This document shows positions 1 through 13,000 of a stretch of 64,000 nucleotides of DNA, one piece after another. Made by a program: the position numbers and the translations under genes. The stretch is taken from contig NC_079878.1 of NCBI RefSeq assembly GCF_029227915.1, positions 11,408,001 to 11,472,000 on the forward strand, written 5' to 3'. Positions within the stretch are counted from its first letter, which is position 1; the number at the start of each line of letters is the position of its first letter. Below the pieces are notes generated by a model. The model was not told the DNA's origin and searched no databases. It saw only the letters and a program-made list of their open reading frames with translations. Source of the DNA: Hydractinia symbiolongicarpus. Its lineage: Eukaryota > Cnidaria > Hydrozoa > Anthoathecata > Hydractiniidae.

Positions 1-1546
1 AAGCATCAATCAATGACCACCCACGCACCCATATTTTACCAGCAACAGGAGGTGGCATGGGTCCCATCTTTATACACTCGTAACACACAGTTGGACCAGA
101 AACTGGAGTAGCAGGGTCGAAATCGTCCACCATACTTTGCGTAGGAGTCGACGTTTCAGGCTCTGATGTAGATGGTGCTGTAGGCTCTGATATAGATGGT
201 GCTTCAGGCTCTGATGTGGATGGTGCTTCAGGCTCTGATGTTTCAGCAATTCTCTCCTTCATCTTTGTTGGTGTTGTTGTGCTGGTTCTCAGCGAGTCAA
301 AGAGATCTTCCGGTTTACCAAGTTCCACCCATGCGTTATATCGTTTCAACAGCCTCGTATCAAAAGCTGTTTCAGGATACTTTGAGCGATCCAATGGTAC
401 AATTCCAGTTGCACGAAAACCTGAAATCATGTTCTTTTTTAATAAGCCATTGTGCCAAACCTTTGACAGTAGATCAACAAATGTTGCTTTGGAGATCGTT
501 TCCTTTGGTCCTAAGGTGTTAACGCGGTTGTTTAATTCTTCAATCCAAAGTCTTTTAAGAGGTCCAAATCCACACACATCTAAAGGTTGAAGGCGATCGG
601 TAGCATGTGGCGGTAACTTCACTAAGGTAATGTCCTCTGCCTGTGCTAGTTCGATCAGTTCTACAGACACATGGGAGAGATGGCCATCATAGATTAGGAG
701 AAGAGGACGCTCTTCAACCTGCTCAATAAATTTTTGAAACCACTGAAAAAAAATGTCAGTTGTCATCCAGCCATTTTTCGACACTCCATAGATCGTATTT
801 GGGAGTGGTTCTTTCCCTCTCCATGTTGATTGAAAGTTCACCCCAGAGAATATGATGAGTGGGTCCAGAACTCGACCATCTGCACTACAGGCAGCTAATG
901 TTGATATGTTTTCACGGCCTGCACCCCATGTCAGCTTGTTGGCAACCTTTCCTTTAGGTCCAATGACCTTCGCTCTTGAGGGATCTGTTGGGAATCCCGA
1001 CTCATCACAATTCCATACCTGTGCCGGGGTGTATTGCTTTTCATTGAACAATTTTTCTATTGTATCATAAAAATCATAAATAATGAAAGGGTTGCTGGTC
1101 ACAGATTTACGTGCAGCACAAATCATGTTGGCTTTTTTTTTGCTGAGATTGTTCCTTTTCATGAATTGACTTAGCCAATTCTTTCCAGGGCGATCGTTTT
1201 TGAAGGGAGTTGTCATGTTATGTAGCTTTACATAGTCCTTTACAAAATCTTTTATTTGGCTACTGGAAGGGCTAAAACCAAGATTGCATAGCGATGCAAT
1301 ACATTTTGCTAAATCGCTTTCCTCTGTTGGGCTCAGTGTATTCTTTCGTCCTGATCCCACAAGTACTTTCCCCTCAGCTTTCTTCTTTATTCTTTGCCGT
1401 AAAACCGCCTCTGACATACCATATTTGTTGGAAGTTGGTCGTATTTGGCTTCCTGCGGATATTTCCGCTAATGCATCTTCCATGTCAGCCTCATTCCACG
1501 ATTTTCCTGTCCTAGCTTTTTTCTTCTGCAATTTGCGTTTAGACAT
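1..1546 (-). CDS. pogo/Tigger-like DDE transposase (partial at left edge)
   Basis: An open frame starts at ATG 1546, with an in-frame TGA two codons upstream, and runs to the window edge: 515 codons with no stop. The N-terminus is basic, as expected of a CENP-B/pogo-type DNA-binding region. The DDE_1 core follows. It contains WNCDESG (first Asp), LLIYDGHLSHV (second Asp) and RLQPLDVCGFGPLK (third Asp), so the DDD triad looks complete. Near the C-terminus four 8-residue SEPEAPST-like repeats are encoded at about 155-250. The product would bind element ends and move the element by cut and paste into TA sites. The lack of stops suggests recent activity. The gene could instead be a domesticated jerky-type gene, but the repeats and terminal-like sequence downstream favour a transposon. 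Confidence 0.85.
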   Translation of the reverse strand, partial: MSKRKLQKKKARTGKSWNEADMEDALAEISAGSQIRPTSNKYGMSEAVLRQRIKKKAEGKVLVGSGRKNTLSPTEESDLAKCIASLCNLGFSPSSSQIKDFVKDYVKLHNMTTPFKNDRPGKNWLSQFMKRNNLSKKKANMICAARKSVTSNPFIIYDFYDTIEKLFNEKQYTPAQVWNCDESGFPTDPSRAKVIGPKGKVANKLTWGAGRENISTLAACSADGRVLDPLIIFSGVNFQSTWRGKEPLPNTIYGVSKNGWMTTDIFFQWFQKFIEQVEERPLLLIYDGHLSHVSVELIELAQAEDITLVKLPPHATDRLQPLDVCGFGPLKRLWIEELNNRVNTLGPKETISKATFVDLLSKVWHNGLLKKNMISGFRATGIVPLDRSKYPETAFDTRLLKRYNAWVELGKPEDLFDSLRTSTTTPTKMKERIAETSEPEAPSTSEPEAPSISEPTAPSTSEPETSTPTQSMVDDFDPATPVSGPTVCYECIKMGPMPPPVAGKIWVRGWSLIDA

Positions 1547-1585
1547 GACTCAGAGATACGGTTAAAGCTCTAAAGAGAATCGTTT

Positions 1586-1967
1586 AAATAAATTATTTGC
1601 CAATCATTTAATTCACGAAGAAGAAAGACAAAAAAGTTGAGAAAATGCTTACAAAATTGCTTCTAAAGCCAAGGGTTACAGACAGTGTTGACGATAATCG
1701 CTCAGTTTTGTAGCCTAAAATGAATCAAGAATAAAATTTTCTTTACAGATTGTTTGCTAACCATTCAATTCATGAAGGAAATAGATAAAAAAAGAGGAGA
1801 AAATGCTTACGAAATTGCCTCTATAGCCAAAGATGAAGGACAGTCAATGATGATATCTCAGTTCGTTAACCTGGAATGAATTAAGAATATAATTGTTTAC
1901 ATATATTATTTGCCATCCATTCAATTCACAAAGAGCAGGAAGACAGACAAGAAAGTACAACATTGCT
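1586..1967. repeat. about 157-bp tandem repeat, 2.4 degenerate copies
   Basis: The block containing TTGCCAATCATTTAATTCAC at 1597 recurs near 1754 and again near 1910, giving a period of about 157 bp. The third copy is truncated. The copies lie just upstream of the transposase start, so they are probably subterminal repeats of the same transposon. Confidence 0.7.
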
Positions 1968-2210
1968 CACTAGCGCTAAAACAAAAATGTAAAAACTTAC
2001 CTCTGCTTACAATATTCCAACAAAAATTATCCAATAACACCTAACACAACAATATAATATATAACCAAAAAAGCTCTTTAAAACTTTTCCCAATGTTAAT
2101 AGTTATAATAGTATTCTAGCAAATGATAAAGAAATACGTTAAAATCAATATCACAGCATCACAGTAAACTTTCACGCTTTATTCATGATTTAAATAAAGA
2201 AATTAGGTTA

Positions 2211-2638
2211 CATAAAGGCCTTGCGTATTTTTTAGCGACCTAGCAACTATTTGGGCACCTAAAGAAAACGCAACTTATATAGCGATATCTGCCCGAATTA
2301 AGCTGAATCTTTTTGGGCACATTAAAAATTTAGCCACAGGAGAACCAAAACAAAGTGAAATGAAGCGCGGAACGCACATAATTACGCTCTCGTCGCAAAT
2401 CTTGTGAGTGTTTGGGAAACCTTATTTCGACTTTTGCAGTTTCATATTAGAACATGTCTAATTATAACCCACCAACGGGCGATATATATGTTTTAAATAG
2501 TTAGCTACTTAGTATTATATTCCAAGTTGTTGATGAAGTTAAAAGAGCACAGAGAAACAATCTCTATTGTCAGTTTTGAGGGTCGCGTATTTTCAAGAGG
2601 CCTCTGCCTTGCGTATTTTTTAGGTGCCTCGACTATAG
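2211..2638. mobile_element. probable right terminal region of the pogo-like element
   Basis: The 18-mer GCCTTGCGTATTTTTTAG occurs at 2218 and again at 2606. A partly inverted copy lies near 2251 (GGGCACCTAAAGAAAACGC). The outer end would read CTATAGTCGAGGCACCTAAA on the minus strand, next to a TA at 2639-2640, as expected for a Tc1/mariner/pogo insertion. The matching left end is outside the window, so the boundary is inferred. Confidence 0.45.
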
Positions 2639-3290
2639 TAATGGAATATCATTTTAGGAAAGAATTTCATGATCCATCCCTAGCATTGAAATGTTAAATA
2701 TTGTTATTAGCCATGCATAAACTTTCCGCAATCTAATTCACATTAGATATTGTTTGTCCCACAAATAATTACAAAGTTTAATTAATGACTTTACTCACCA
2801 TCGGTTCAAATTCCCACTTTGTTAGAACTTGCTTTTCACATGTTCCATACGCCAAAACAAAGCCCCTGGGCAGTTTAATTGGTAAAGAAATTTTGTTCTT
2901 ACTTTTGCTTCTTAAAAATTAAAATTTTTAGGATCTCACGCGCACCGCACGCCCGGAATTATTGAGGCGTGTAATGTATCATTCATTCAAATTTTTTGAA
3001 GCTCTTCTTGTTTGATGATTACGACATTTGCCAAAAGGAATTTTGAGCGCATGTATAATCAGGAGCAATGTGATTCATGGCTTTGAAAACTAATATGGGA
3101 TCGTTTTTGATGAGTAAATTATTCAGTGAATATTCCCTCTCTTTCCCAAAAAAAGTACTGACACATTATAATCGTTTTTCTAGTTTTCCCATGCCGAGGC
3201 TAGCAGTCTCTAATGTATTTACCAGGGGAGGATCAAATAACTTCTTCTAGCTTCAATTGTCTTGCTTTTCTTACAGTATAGCATGTTGTT

Positions 3291-3320
3291 ATAGCTAGCT
3301 AACTAGCTAGCTAGCTAGCT
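3291..3320. repeat. (CTAG)n microsatellite
   Basis: A run of AGCT/CTAG tetranucleotides, about seven units with one interruption. Confidence 0.9.
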
Positions 3321-3463
3321 TACATTGAAAAATTCTAATGCCTTTTTTATATGAAGTTATTTTGACTTCCTTTCCTTATGGTAGAAGTAACAATATATCA
3401 AAAAATAATTCTTGTGTTTACTTTCCCTTTGACACCCTTTATATATTGATTTAGTTCAACTAC

Positions 3464-3538
3464 CTTATTTTCTACTTCTTTCGTTACTTGCTCTTCAAAA
3501 TCATCAACTAGAGCACCCCAATCACCACCATCCGCCAT
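3464..3538 (-). CDS. possible orphan first exon (starts MADGGDWGALVDDFEE)
   Basis: On the minus strand an ATG in good context (AAGATGG) opens 25 codons and ends at AAG followed by GTAGTT, a plausible splice donor. The peptide is acidic and looks like a real N-terminus. I do not recognise the family and found no convincing downstream exon between here and the left edge, where a transposon now sits. It may be the start of a gene that continues beyond the window, or a chance ORF. Confidence 0.3.
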
Positions 3539-4496
3539 CTTGGAATTTCAGCGTCGGAATCCATGTGTTTTTTCCAAATTCAGCTGTCAAGCCTGAATCA
3601 AGATGAGTCCCGATGCATATCTTTTCGAGAAACACGCTGTACAGTACTCCCGTGTGTAAAGATCGAGTTTCCTGTGTGGTGAGTCCCGATACCGATATCT
3701 GAGACATAAATTGAAATACATTTTGATCATATGTCAGAATAAAAATGTGATTCTAAGAGGAAAGTAGGAGAGTTTGATCTACTCAACGAGGCTGTTGTGT
3801 ATGGTAGGAAATTAAAACTAAATGTTTTAAATACACTGTTTTCTGTTTTCCTTTAACATTCTAGATTAAATGATAACCGCGGGGGAATTTTCCAAAACAT
3901 TTTTTTTTCGCGCATCCAGTGAAGTTTAGTAAAAAACAATGATTGAAAACAAGGAACGTGAAGGGAAAATGTGAGATAAGAATGAAGAGAAGACTTTGCT
4001 TTCTTATCCATTTAATTTTAGTTACCGAAGTCATTTTTTTTTCATTCAGACGGTTAACGAATTGCCTTTCAGTCCAAGTCCCAACCAATGCAGGTCTTTC
4101 CATTGACTATAAAACTTCACAAGAATTTCTGAGATTTTTCATATGAACTAGCTAGCTATACATCAGTCTTGATATCGAAAGCTGATGTATTAATTATTTC
4201 GAAATACAGATATATTCTTTGTAATTTCCTGTATTTTAACCTAATTCTTTGTTATGAACACACTGTGCAGCATGTTGGATGGATGTAACATCTTCCTTCT
4301 TGATTCAGAAATTTTTATATACACACTGTTTTTTTATAAATAAATATATCCTGCACCCTCAAAACAAAAAAGACTGGGGTTCCTATAATATGCCACAAAA
4401 ATATACTAAACTTTTTTTGTTGTTGTGTTCTTTTTACAAGTGTTCATAGTCAATTGCTTCACTTGTCTGTCCGAACTTAGGGACCGTCGACAAACA

Positions 4497-4866
4497 GTTT
4501 TCGTCTCCATTAACGACAAATTGGCCGTCAGGGGAGGGGAGGGGGTAATGCATTGTCCATTAAAATTATAAAAATGGAGACGAATTTCACTTTCTCACCC
4601 TTTTTGTTTCTTTTAGGGAAAATGAAAAAAAATCAACAAATTAGCCATAATCTAGAATTGGTTGTTAAAAAAATGTATCTCATGTTCATAAAGTCTCCAC
4701 AAAGATTGTTCTATAAAGCGCGGAGGAGGGCAAAATTCTATTTAACGGCAAATTTGCCTTTAACGGAGACGAAAACTCATGTAGGGTAAATGGGCTTGCC
4801 GTTAAGGGGCTAAAGGAGGGGGGTCCAAATCTAGCGGCCAATTTGCTGTTAGCGTAGATGAAATAA
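4497..4866. mobile_element. MITE-like inverted repeat element
   Basis: GTTTTCGTCTCCATTAACGA at 4497 is matched in inverted orientation by sequence ending at 4776. A second, weaker inverted copy follows at about 4829-4866 (TAGCGGCCAATTTGCTGTTA). No coding sequence lies between. This fits a non-autonomous DNA element with nested or duplicated ends. Confidence 0.55.
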
Positions 4867-5043
4867 TTATTCCTTTTCTGCTCCATTGCTTGGTATATGG
4901 TGATCATGGATTGCCACTACCTGTTTTTTTAAGATAGTGGACTTGTTGGTGTGATGATTTTAGTCAAAATACTGTTTCTGGATTTGATGGTCCTTTCTAA
5001 TGTCTCGTGTCAGAGTGTCGTCTAGAGCATTGTGTATGTATGT

Positions 5044-5767
5044 CAGCGCTTAAAATAAATTTTTGACCATAGGTGTCCTGTACCTTAATACAGCTTTCGG
5101 ACAAAGGTTCGCGTGATGTAATACCAAAGAAAAAACATGTTGAATAAAGTTTAAAAAATCTTTTCAAAAAGGGAAAGAGAAATTAAATATGTTTAGTAAT
5201 AATCGAAAAAGAATATATATCGTATTAAAAAGAAGTCCAGAAGTTCTGTCTCCCACACAACATAGCAGGCAATAAGTCAGCCCTGACTTATTGCTCTGTG
5301 ATATATAACCTAATGAATTCATCTCAAAACATAAAGAACCAGTAACATTCGAAAAGAACAACGGGTGTTATTATGCAATGTAACATATTTGATTTCTAAA
5401 AATAATTCATTTTTAAATGCGCATGTTTTTCATTCAAATTCCGAACTTTAAGTCATTTTTTTCTTTGATTTTTAGTAAAGTAAATAATTACTTTATATAA
5501 AAGACATTTCAACATCAAGTGTTTTTGGTGCCTGATTGAAAACGCTGCTCCATTGTCTATATGAAAAAATGTGTATGAATCAATGGTAAATAAATGTGAA
5601 GCGAGATATTTAGATTATTATCTATTCTTAATAATAGATAAATGATATTTTTTGCAAAGCAAGGAATCGATCGCCCGTCAGTCTGACCGCTTGTAACGTG
5701 ATCCTGACGGTCAATTAACAAAATTTGGCGGTCAGTGACCGTTGACCAGCCATTATTTTAAGCACTG
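5044..5767. mobile_element. hAT-like non-autonomous element
   Basis: The left end CAGCGCTTAAAATAAATTTT is mirrored by the right end, which reads CAGTGCTTAAAATAATGGCT on the minus strand. CAGNG starts are typical of hAT ends. The flanks share TATGTA, which may be a worn 8-bp target duplication. The interior has GACGGTCA-type inverted motifs and no transposase. The class assignment is inferred from the termini only. Confidence 0.55.
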
Positions 5768-7540
5768 TATGTAAATTGTCATGCTTTCTTCTTCACATTA
5801 GCGATTCAACTGGGCTGTGTCCTTAGTGTTCAACTGCATTACCACAGCATAATTCTTCCAGCTTTCCTTCCACGTTCGCTAAGCCACGTGTCTGTCATTT
5901 GAAATTATATACAAATACAGATAAAATAATACTTATCTGCTCTGTCACTTATTTATCACAATAAATTCATATCCCAGCGCCATGTTGTGTTTACGTTCAG
6001 AATGGGTTCCTGAACCAGAGTGGTAAGATAATCTACTAAACAGGCTACAGTATGTAAGATGTAACATTTTCCAGGCCAAAATATCACATGGAACAATTTT
6101 CAGTTGAGGAAAAACATAGGAGTTTCCTGCTGAAACTCTTACAGAATAAATCTTTGATTAACAATTAAAACAAATACCTATACAATCAGGTTTGAAGCTA
6201 GAAAACAAAGATTCTACAAAAAATTTAGCACTTATTTATAGAGGTGTGTTTTCCTTCAAATCATAATGGCTACCCTGTTTAAAAGTATCATACATTTGCT
6301 GACCAGCAGAATAATTTTCTTAAATATATAGTTACAAAATAGCTAAACTATTCTTGCATACAGGAACGCGTCAAAATACTGGATAAACCAATCATGGGCC
6401 AGCATTTAAACTTACGCAGTTATTATAAAATGGTGTACCCATGTCGTTTTTCTGGTCAAACCCTAAATTTAACACCAGATTTTTCAAGGAATTCTTTTTT
6501 TCTAGCTTACTGTCCATAGCTTTTTCCGATCAGACACAGATAAAATTTAAAGTTTTTTTTAAGAGTGGGTTTTTAAGAGTCATTTTGCTTGGATTTTGTA
6601 CGAATTATAAATTTTTGAGATATGTAGTATTATATTTATATATATATATATTTCAAAAACCATAGAATAATTTACCTAGTAAGCTATAATTTTCCAAAAG
6701 CCTACAGTTTCTTTTGCAATATATCATTGGATTTAAATTAGAAATGTTTGTTCCCCAGAAATATGCTTTTAAAAGGTAATGAATGACCGATCTAACCGAC
6801 CTATTTTCATCCTCCCATTTTCCCATGTTCTGTGTATAGTGATATGATGTTAGACATTAGTAGATTTTTTTATAAGCATAGCGTTTATAGCAATTGCAAG
6901 CTCAAATGTCTCAAAAAATAACCATAATGCTAAGCATACCTTAACAGCTCACTCAGTGCTTATGCCAAAAGTGATTTTTGAAGAGGGAAACCACAAATCA
7001 ACTTTATTATTGAGAACAATGCAATGTAGACTTCAAAATACAAAATCAAAAATAAATATTCGATGAACAGATTTTAGACTCAACTTGCAATATTCTTAAG
7101 CATATATCAAGGTTCCACCAAAATTACCCCTATGTGTTCTATTTTTGCTAAGAAAAAAAACAGAAGAAATATAGGGAATACATCTTTTAAGGCAAAAAAT
7201 TTTAGCATAATTAATTGTTGTGATTTTGTGAAAGTCATATTTAGATTTTATATCACAAAATGTTTGTATAATTTACTGTAAATAAAATTATCTTTGCTTT
7301 TTTGTGACATTCGTATTTTTTTGGAATATAAAGTAAAAACTCTTTAGAAATTCAACTTCTGACAACTTTTTCCCCAAAAATTAGCATTTCAAGACACACT
7401 AATTTGTTTGCTGTTTCAAAGCCTGACATGCAAAAAACAAGTGGCCTACAAACAGAATGTCAGTGAGGAGTTCCATCTCGCACATGTTAAATAGATTTAA
7501 ATTTGTTGATGTTTAATTTTGTCTGATACTTTGTTAAAAT
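5768..7540. other. gene-free stretch
   Basis: AT-rich sequence between the hAT-like element and UBE2J2. I see no long or exon-like frame, no RNA gene and no clear repeat other than a short (TA)n run near 6640. Confidence 0.5.
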
Positions 7541-7591
7541 CTTTAGACAGAATGATAAGAAAGGTTGCTTGTGAGATTCATTAAAAAAGCC

Positions 7592-10038
7592 ATGTCTGCT
7601 CCAAAAAAGAGAATGAATACAACAGCATCTGCAAGGTTGCGGCAGGATTACATGCGAATCAAAAAGGATCCAGTTCCCTACGTGATTGGAGCAGAACCAT
7701 TACCATCCAATATTTTAGAATGGTATGTTACATTTTGTTAGGATTAAATTGTTTGTAAAACAGATAAACTTGCTACAACAGGTACTGGTCTTACCCTCAG
7801 TGTACTTATGATCATTTTACTTTAGGCTAGAGCTGCATAAAATGACCCTTTTTTATATAATTTTAACTTTACTATCATTATAATTTATTCCAAAACTAGC
7901 AAAATGTATTGACAAATAGCTTAAAATTATATTATATATACTGTGTTCTGTTCCCAATATTAAATGGCATCTTTTTGTAACTTAATTGAAGCTTATCGTT
8001 GCAAAACTTTTAAAAAAAATCTTACCTTATTCAGAGAAACTTTCACGAGAGAAACTTTCGCAAATTTCGCGGTTTTTTACCTTTTTCGCGAGACAAAGCT
8101 TTTAAAAATAGCCATTCGTGAAAGTTTATTCAGTACAAACTTTCTTAATTGTTGATTAGCGAAATTTTATCCACTAAAATTTAAAAAAAATTGCTGGTTT
8201 TAAATGTTATTTCTTGACTTTCCCTCACTTGGCTCGCCCTCCTGATATAAAAAAGAGAAACATTGAAGTCTGTGCATGCTGGTTGGACGATTGCCTTTAA
8301 AACTACATAACAACAGCCAATGTTAAAGATATCATCATTTATGGATAGAAAGCCACTGGAATATACGACGCCATTGTACTTAGATTAAGCAAGCTACCGA
8401 CGATAGATCCTTTCCATGATATTGATCCCTTGATCGATCAAGACCCCCCCTTTTTAGCTTTGATCTGGACGCTGTTTGTAGAATTGATAAAAAAGGAGTG
8501 GAGTGCTTATAGCCAAGTTACTGGCGAATAAGACAATGACCACGTTACATGGGAGCCGGAAGAAGACTAGGAGCCTAGAAATGTGTTTGATCTGTTTTGT
8601 GATTTTGACGATGAACCCAATTTGTAAATAGAAGTTTTTACATACCATTAGAAAGAAAATTACATCGTTAATGACACTTCGTCCTTTTTCTATCATAAGA
8701 AATATATAGGTCACCTTTTTTATAAGAACAAAAAATAAGTTTATAATCACAAATCGCGAAAAATTTATCTTGCCAAAACTTTCCAATTTCAGATTTCGCG
8801 AAAGTTTATCTCGCGAAAATTTTTCAATTTAAAGATTCACGAAAAATTTATCCAAAGAAATTGGCAAGTTTTTAGACTGACGAAAGTTTCTCTCGCAAAA
8901 GTTTCTCCAAATGAAGTAGATATTCTTAATTTAATTTACTGTCACATTTCTTTCTAGTACTGATTAAATTAATATGTGTTGAAAGGGTATATAACTAGTA
9001 AAGCAGGATCACTATAATCATGTGTTTAATGTGTCAGTCTTATCTGTGCCTAAAGTATTTTTATTTTTTTAATGTTTAGCATAGTGTATCAGAATGTCTT
9101 CAACGCATTAATTAGGGTTTTTAATTCTCCTACATTGCTAGTATAACTGAGCCCCCAGATAACTTTGAACCATTTGTTGAAAGCACATGATCCTATTATT
9201 TCAATCAGCATTTTAACCAATACACAATACAAGTTGAGAGCCTAACAAATGTCTTGATCAGATTGATTTAGCTGACGTCACATCATAATTATATTTCTGT
9301 TGTCATAATGCCTGTCTCCTTATGAAGTGGATTTTTCTAGGAGCCAACCAACTAGTTACAATGATGATACACAGGCACTGATAATGTTTTTAAATTTGTT
9401 TTAAATTATCTAAAACCTGATCGTATAAAGCTTAATGGTATATTTCAATCTTTATTTATCAAAATATGATACCTGTTTTACCACTCACCTGGGCAGGTTT
9501 AAATGTGTGAATTTGTTGTGTTTTTCGCACAAGTTGCAGTACTAACTAAGACACTAAGAAACTTTTATGTTGAACAACCACTTGTCTTGAACAACCACTT
9601 TTAAAAGATGTCAAAATGAGATCTTGTAAAAAACAAGAAGTTGGCGACAAAAAAGTCAGTAAAAATACTGGTAACATTTTAGTTGCTTTTTACATCTTCT
9701 TTCTGAATTTTCAGAAATTAGTTCTTGCCAAAATTGATTCCCCTACTTATTTGTCTGCTGTTTTCCGACACATTTGCTTCCAGTGCAGGAGGTCTTGGAT
9801 TCAAACCCAACTTGAGTCATGCCAGAGACTATAAAAGTGTCATCTATTCTTTCTGCTTAGCGCTCAGCATAAGAATAGGATTGTTATCTTAAGTGGTTGT
9901 CTAGTTGAACGATTGCTGTACTTGCACGACTTTCGTAGCTCAAATGGGAGCTTTAAATGCACTATGACCCCTTTGAAGGACCCTCATTGATAGTAGTACC
10001 AATAGGAACTGAAGAGGTTATTCTGGGTAAATAATTTC

Positions 10039-10074
<36 letters not shown>

Positions 10075-13000
10075 CACTCACCGTCAACAAAAATCTTGTG
10101 CCAGGATGATTCCAACATTTTGCTATTTTTCCAGTGTTTCCCAACCAAGAAACAGTTTAAGTACCAACAAAATTGTATATAGTTTAGGAGTATATACAGT
10201 AGACATCCGTTAATTCGAATGCTGCCTAATTCGAATTTCTGTTATTTCGAACAAATTGCCAAGCCCCTTGAGTTTGGTTTAATAAAGTCTTATATTTGGA
10301 GCTGCTTAATTCGAACTCCGCTAATTCGAACATTTCGCTAATTCGAACAATTTTTTAGTCCCAAGGCTGCATTATGCTCGTTAATTCGAAATTTTATGTA
10401 TTGATAAATAAAATTTTAAGGAAAAATAAAAAAAAAACGTTCTCATTTTTATTCCTTTTTATTGCATCAATGGTGGCAAAATTTCTTTCAATTTATCAAT
10501 TAAATAGGCATTTCATATAAAATGAAGTTTATAAGGAATTTGGAGGCCTTGCCCATCGCCAAGCAAACAACGGCAAAAAATTTTGTTAAAAAGTTGTAGT
10601 GAAGTTGTAATAAAGTTATATTAGCATATTAAAATTCTTGTTTTTTCTGAACTTCCGATAATCCGAACATTCGTTAATTCGAACAAATAATTTAGTCCTT
10701 TGCGCGTTTGAATTAACGGACGTCTACTGTAGCTTAAATAAACAAATTATTTAAGGCATACATTTAGTAGGGCATGGGGATTGGAAATGGGTCCCTAGCA
10801 TATACTGAACATTTTTGAGCATTTACGGTGAGTTAAAGAGCAAACTAATAATTGATAAGAATTTATTACAAATTATCCAATTTTTTTCAAAATACAATTT
10901 TTTTCAAAATACAACGTTTTTCAAAATACAACGTTTTTATCCTTAAAGGCATTTTTCTTTTTAACACACTAAAAAAAGGAAAATCAAAAATCCACCAAAG
11001 AATTTTCCGCAAGAAATAACATTAGGAAAAATGAATGGTCGTGTAAAGAAAGCCAGTAAAAACATTTGTCTGTAAAAATATTGCGCCAAAATTTAATTTC
11101 TTTTAATCACCTTTTTTAATGACAATTTTTAGGCATTATGTTATCAAAGGACCAGAAACATCACTTTACGAAGGGGGCTATTTTCATGGAAAACTTGTCT
11201 TCCCAAAAGATTTTCCATTCAAACCACCAAAAATTATTATGATTACACCGAATGGAAGATTCAAAACTCATACAAGGTATGTTATCCTCATTTCTCATGT
11301 GTTGATTGGCCAGACCCAATTTTTCAAATTTTTTTATATTTCTTGCTATGTTTAATAAGTTTTTCTAGTATTTATAAGCTGTAGTAATCACCTTCACTCT
11401 AACAGTTCTTTTGGTGTGATTTTAAGTGTATCTTTGTTACTTGTATATATGCTTATCTGGAAAACCATATATTGTCATTGTTTCTTTGTTATAGACTTTG
11501 TCTATCAATAAGTGACTTCCATCCAGATACGTGGAATCCAGCATGGTCTGTGGCTACTATCTTGACAGGATTGCTAAGTTTTATGGTATGGACTTTTGAA
11601 AGTATAGGTTTTTAATACTGTTTTCTTGTGCACATTGCTTAAGTGGTCATAATATTAGACTGTAATATAATGACAGATGTAATGTGCTAAATCATTTGAA
11701 ATGATTTCGTTTCAAATGCATTCTTCGTTTTTAGCCCAAATTGCAAAAGTTAGGCCCACAAAAATTTTGAAAAGACTTCACTTAAAAAAGACTTTTCACG
11801 AGAATTAGTTCTTTTTTAATTTATTTTACTCTCGTATTTTTATTTGTGGGATAAAAAATTCCTTTACAACACTTTCGTTCTTATTTGCCTTAAGTTTCAT
11901 GTAATAATCATTAACCTACTCTTTAAATGGATTAAAAATTATCTCGTTGTTGACATTTTAACGGTAACTCCATACGCAATTTTAAGACCTTGAAAAAATA
12001 TTCAACTATCGCGAAAGTGGATTCTCGCAGAAATCATTGACATGGTCGTTTGCGAATGTTTTTTCCCTTGCATTTCGCGATTTTTTTTAATTTGCGAAAG
12101 TTTTTTTCGTAAAAGTTTTTTTACTTTAAAGTACATGATGCGTGTCAATTACAGTGTGTTATTGTTTTAGCTGGAAAAGTCGCCCACCCTAGGAAGCATA
12201 GAAACGACAGACTATCAGGTATGCAATTCTTTTTACATATAGTGGTCACATCTATTACCAGTGACATTATGAAAAAGTTTTGTTTCTTAAAAGCTGATTT
12301 TCTTGTTTGCATTTTTTCACATGGAGAACTAACTTTTAATAAAATAAATTCGTCCATTTCTCCCTGTTATGGGAAATGTCTTGCAGAAAAGTACAAATAC
12401 AAAAAGTTTGTGGATCAAATTAAAAATACCTTGTTCAATTTTGTCTTTTACACAAATCATACTATTCAAGGCTACACGGATTGCAAGTCCACAATTATGA
12501 CTTACAGCTTTTTTCCTCCTGATATAAATAAAAATCTCATCATATTATTAACATTTGTAAATTTAGTCTTGCTTTAAAATACGACTTTGAGGCGTTTTGC
12601 ACTGCGATATTGGATCCAAGACCTTTTTTTAAGTAAGAAATTTAGAAGAAAACACTACTCTGGTTTCACTTTAAATTCGTAAAAACTAAACTTCGGGTGT
12701 TTTCTGATTTTCTGATTTTAAATTTAATATAGTCAAAAATTTCGTGCATTTGATTCTAACGTTCAATGTAAGTAAGCCATTTAATTGTATTAAAATTGCC
12801 ACTGTAAGTCGGTTTTTTAGTTAACTATTTTTGTTTTCTGTTTTAGAAAAAACAATTTGCGATCAACAGTATAAATTATAATTTAAAAGATAAAACATTT
12901 TGCGAATTGTTTCCCGATATAGTCGAGGTAAGTTTTTAAAAGCTTTGCAAAAAAAAAAAAAAGCTTGCGAGCGCTTTACTCTCGAGTTTGAAGTTAATGG

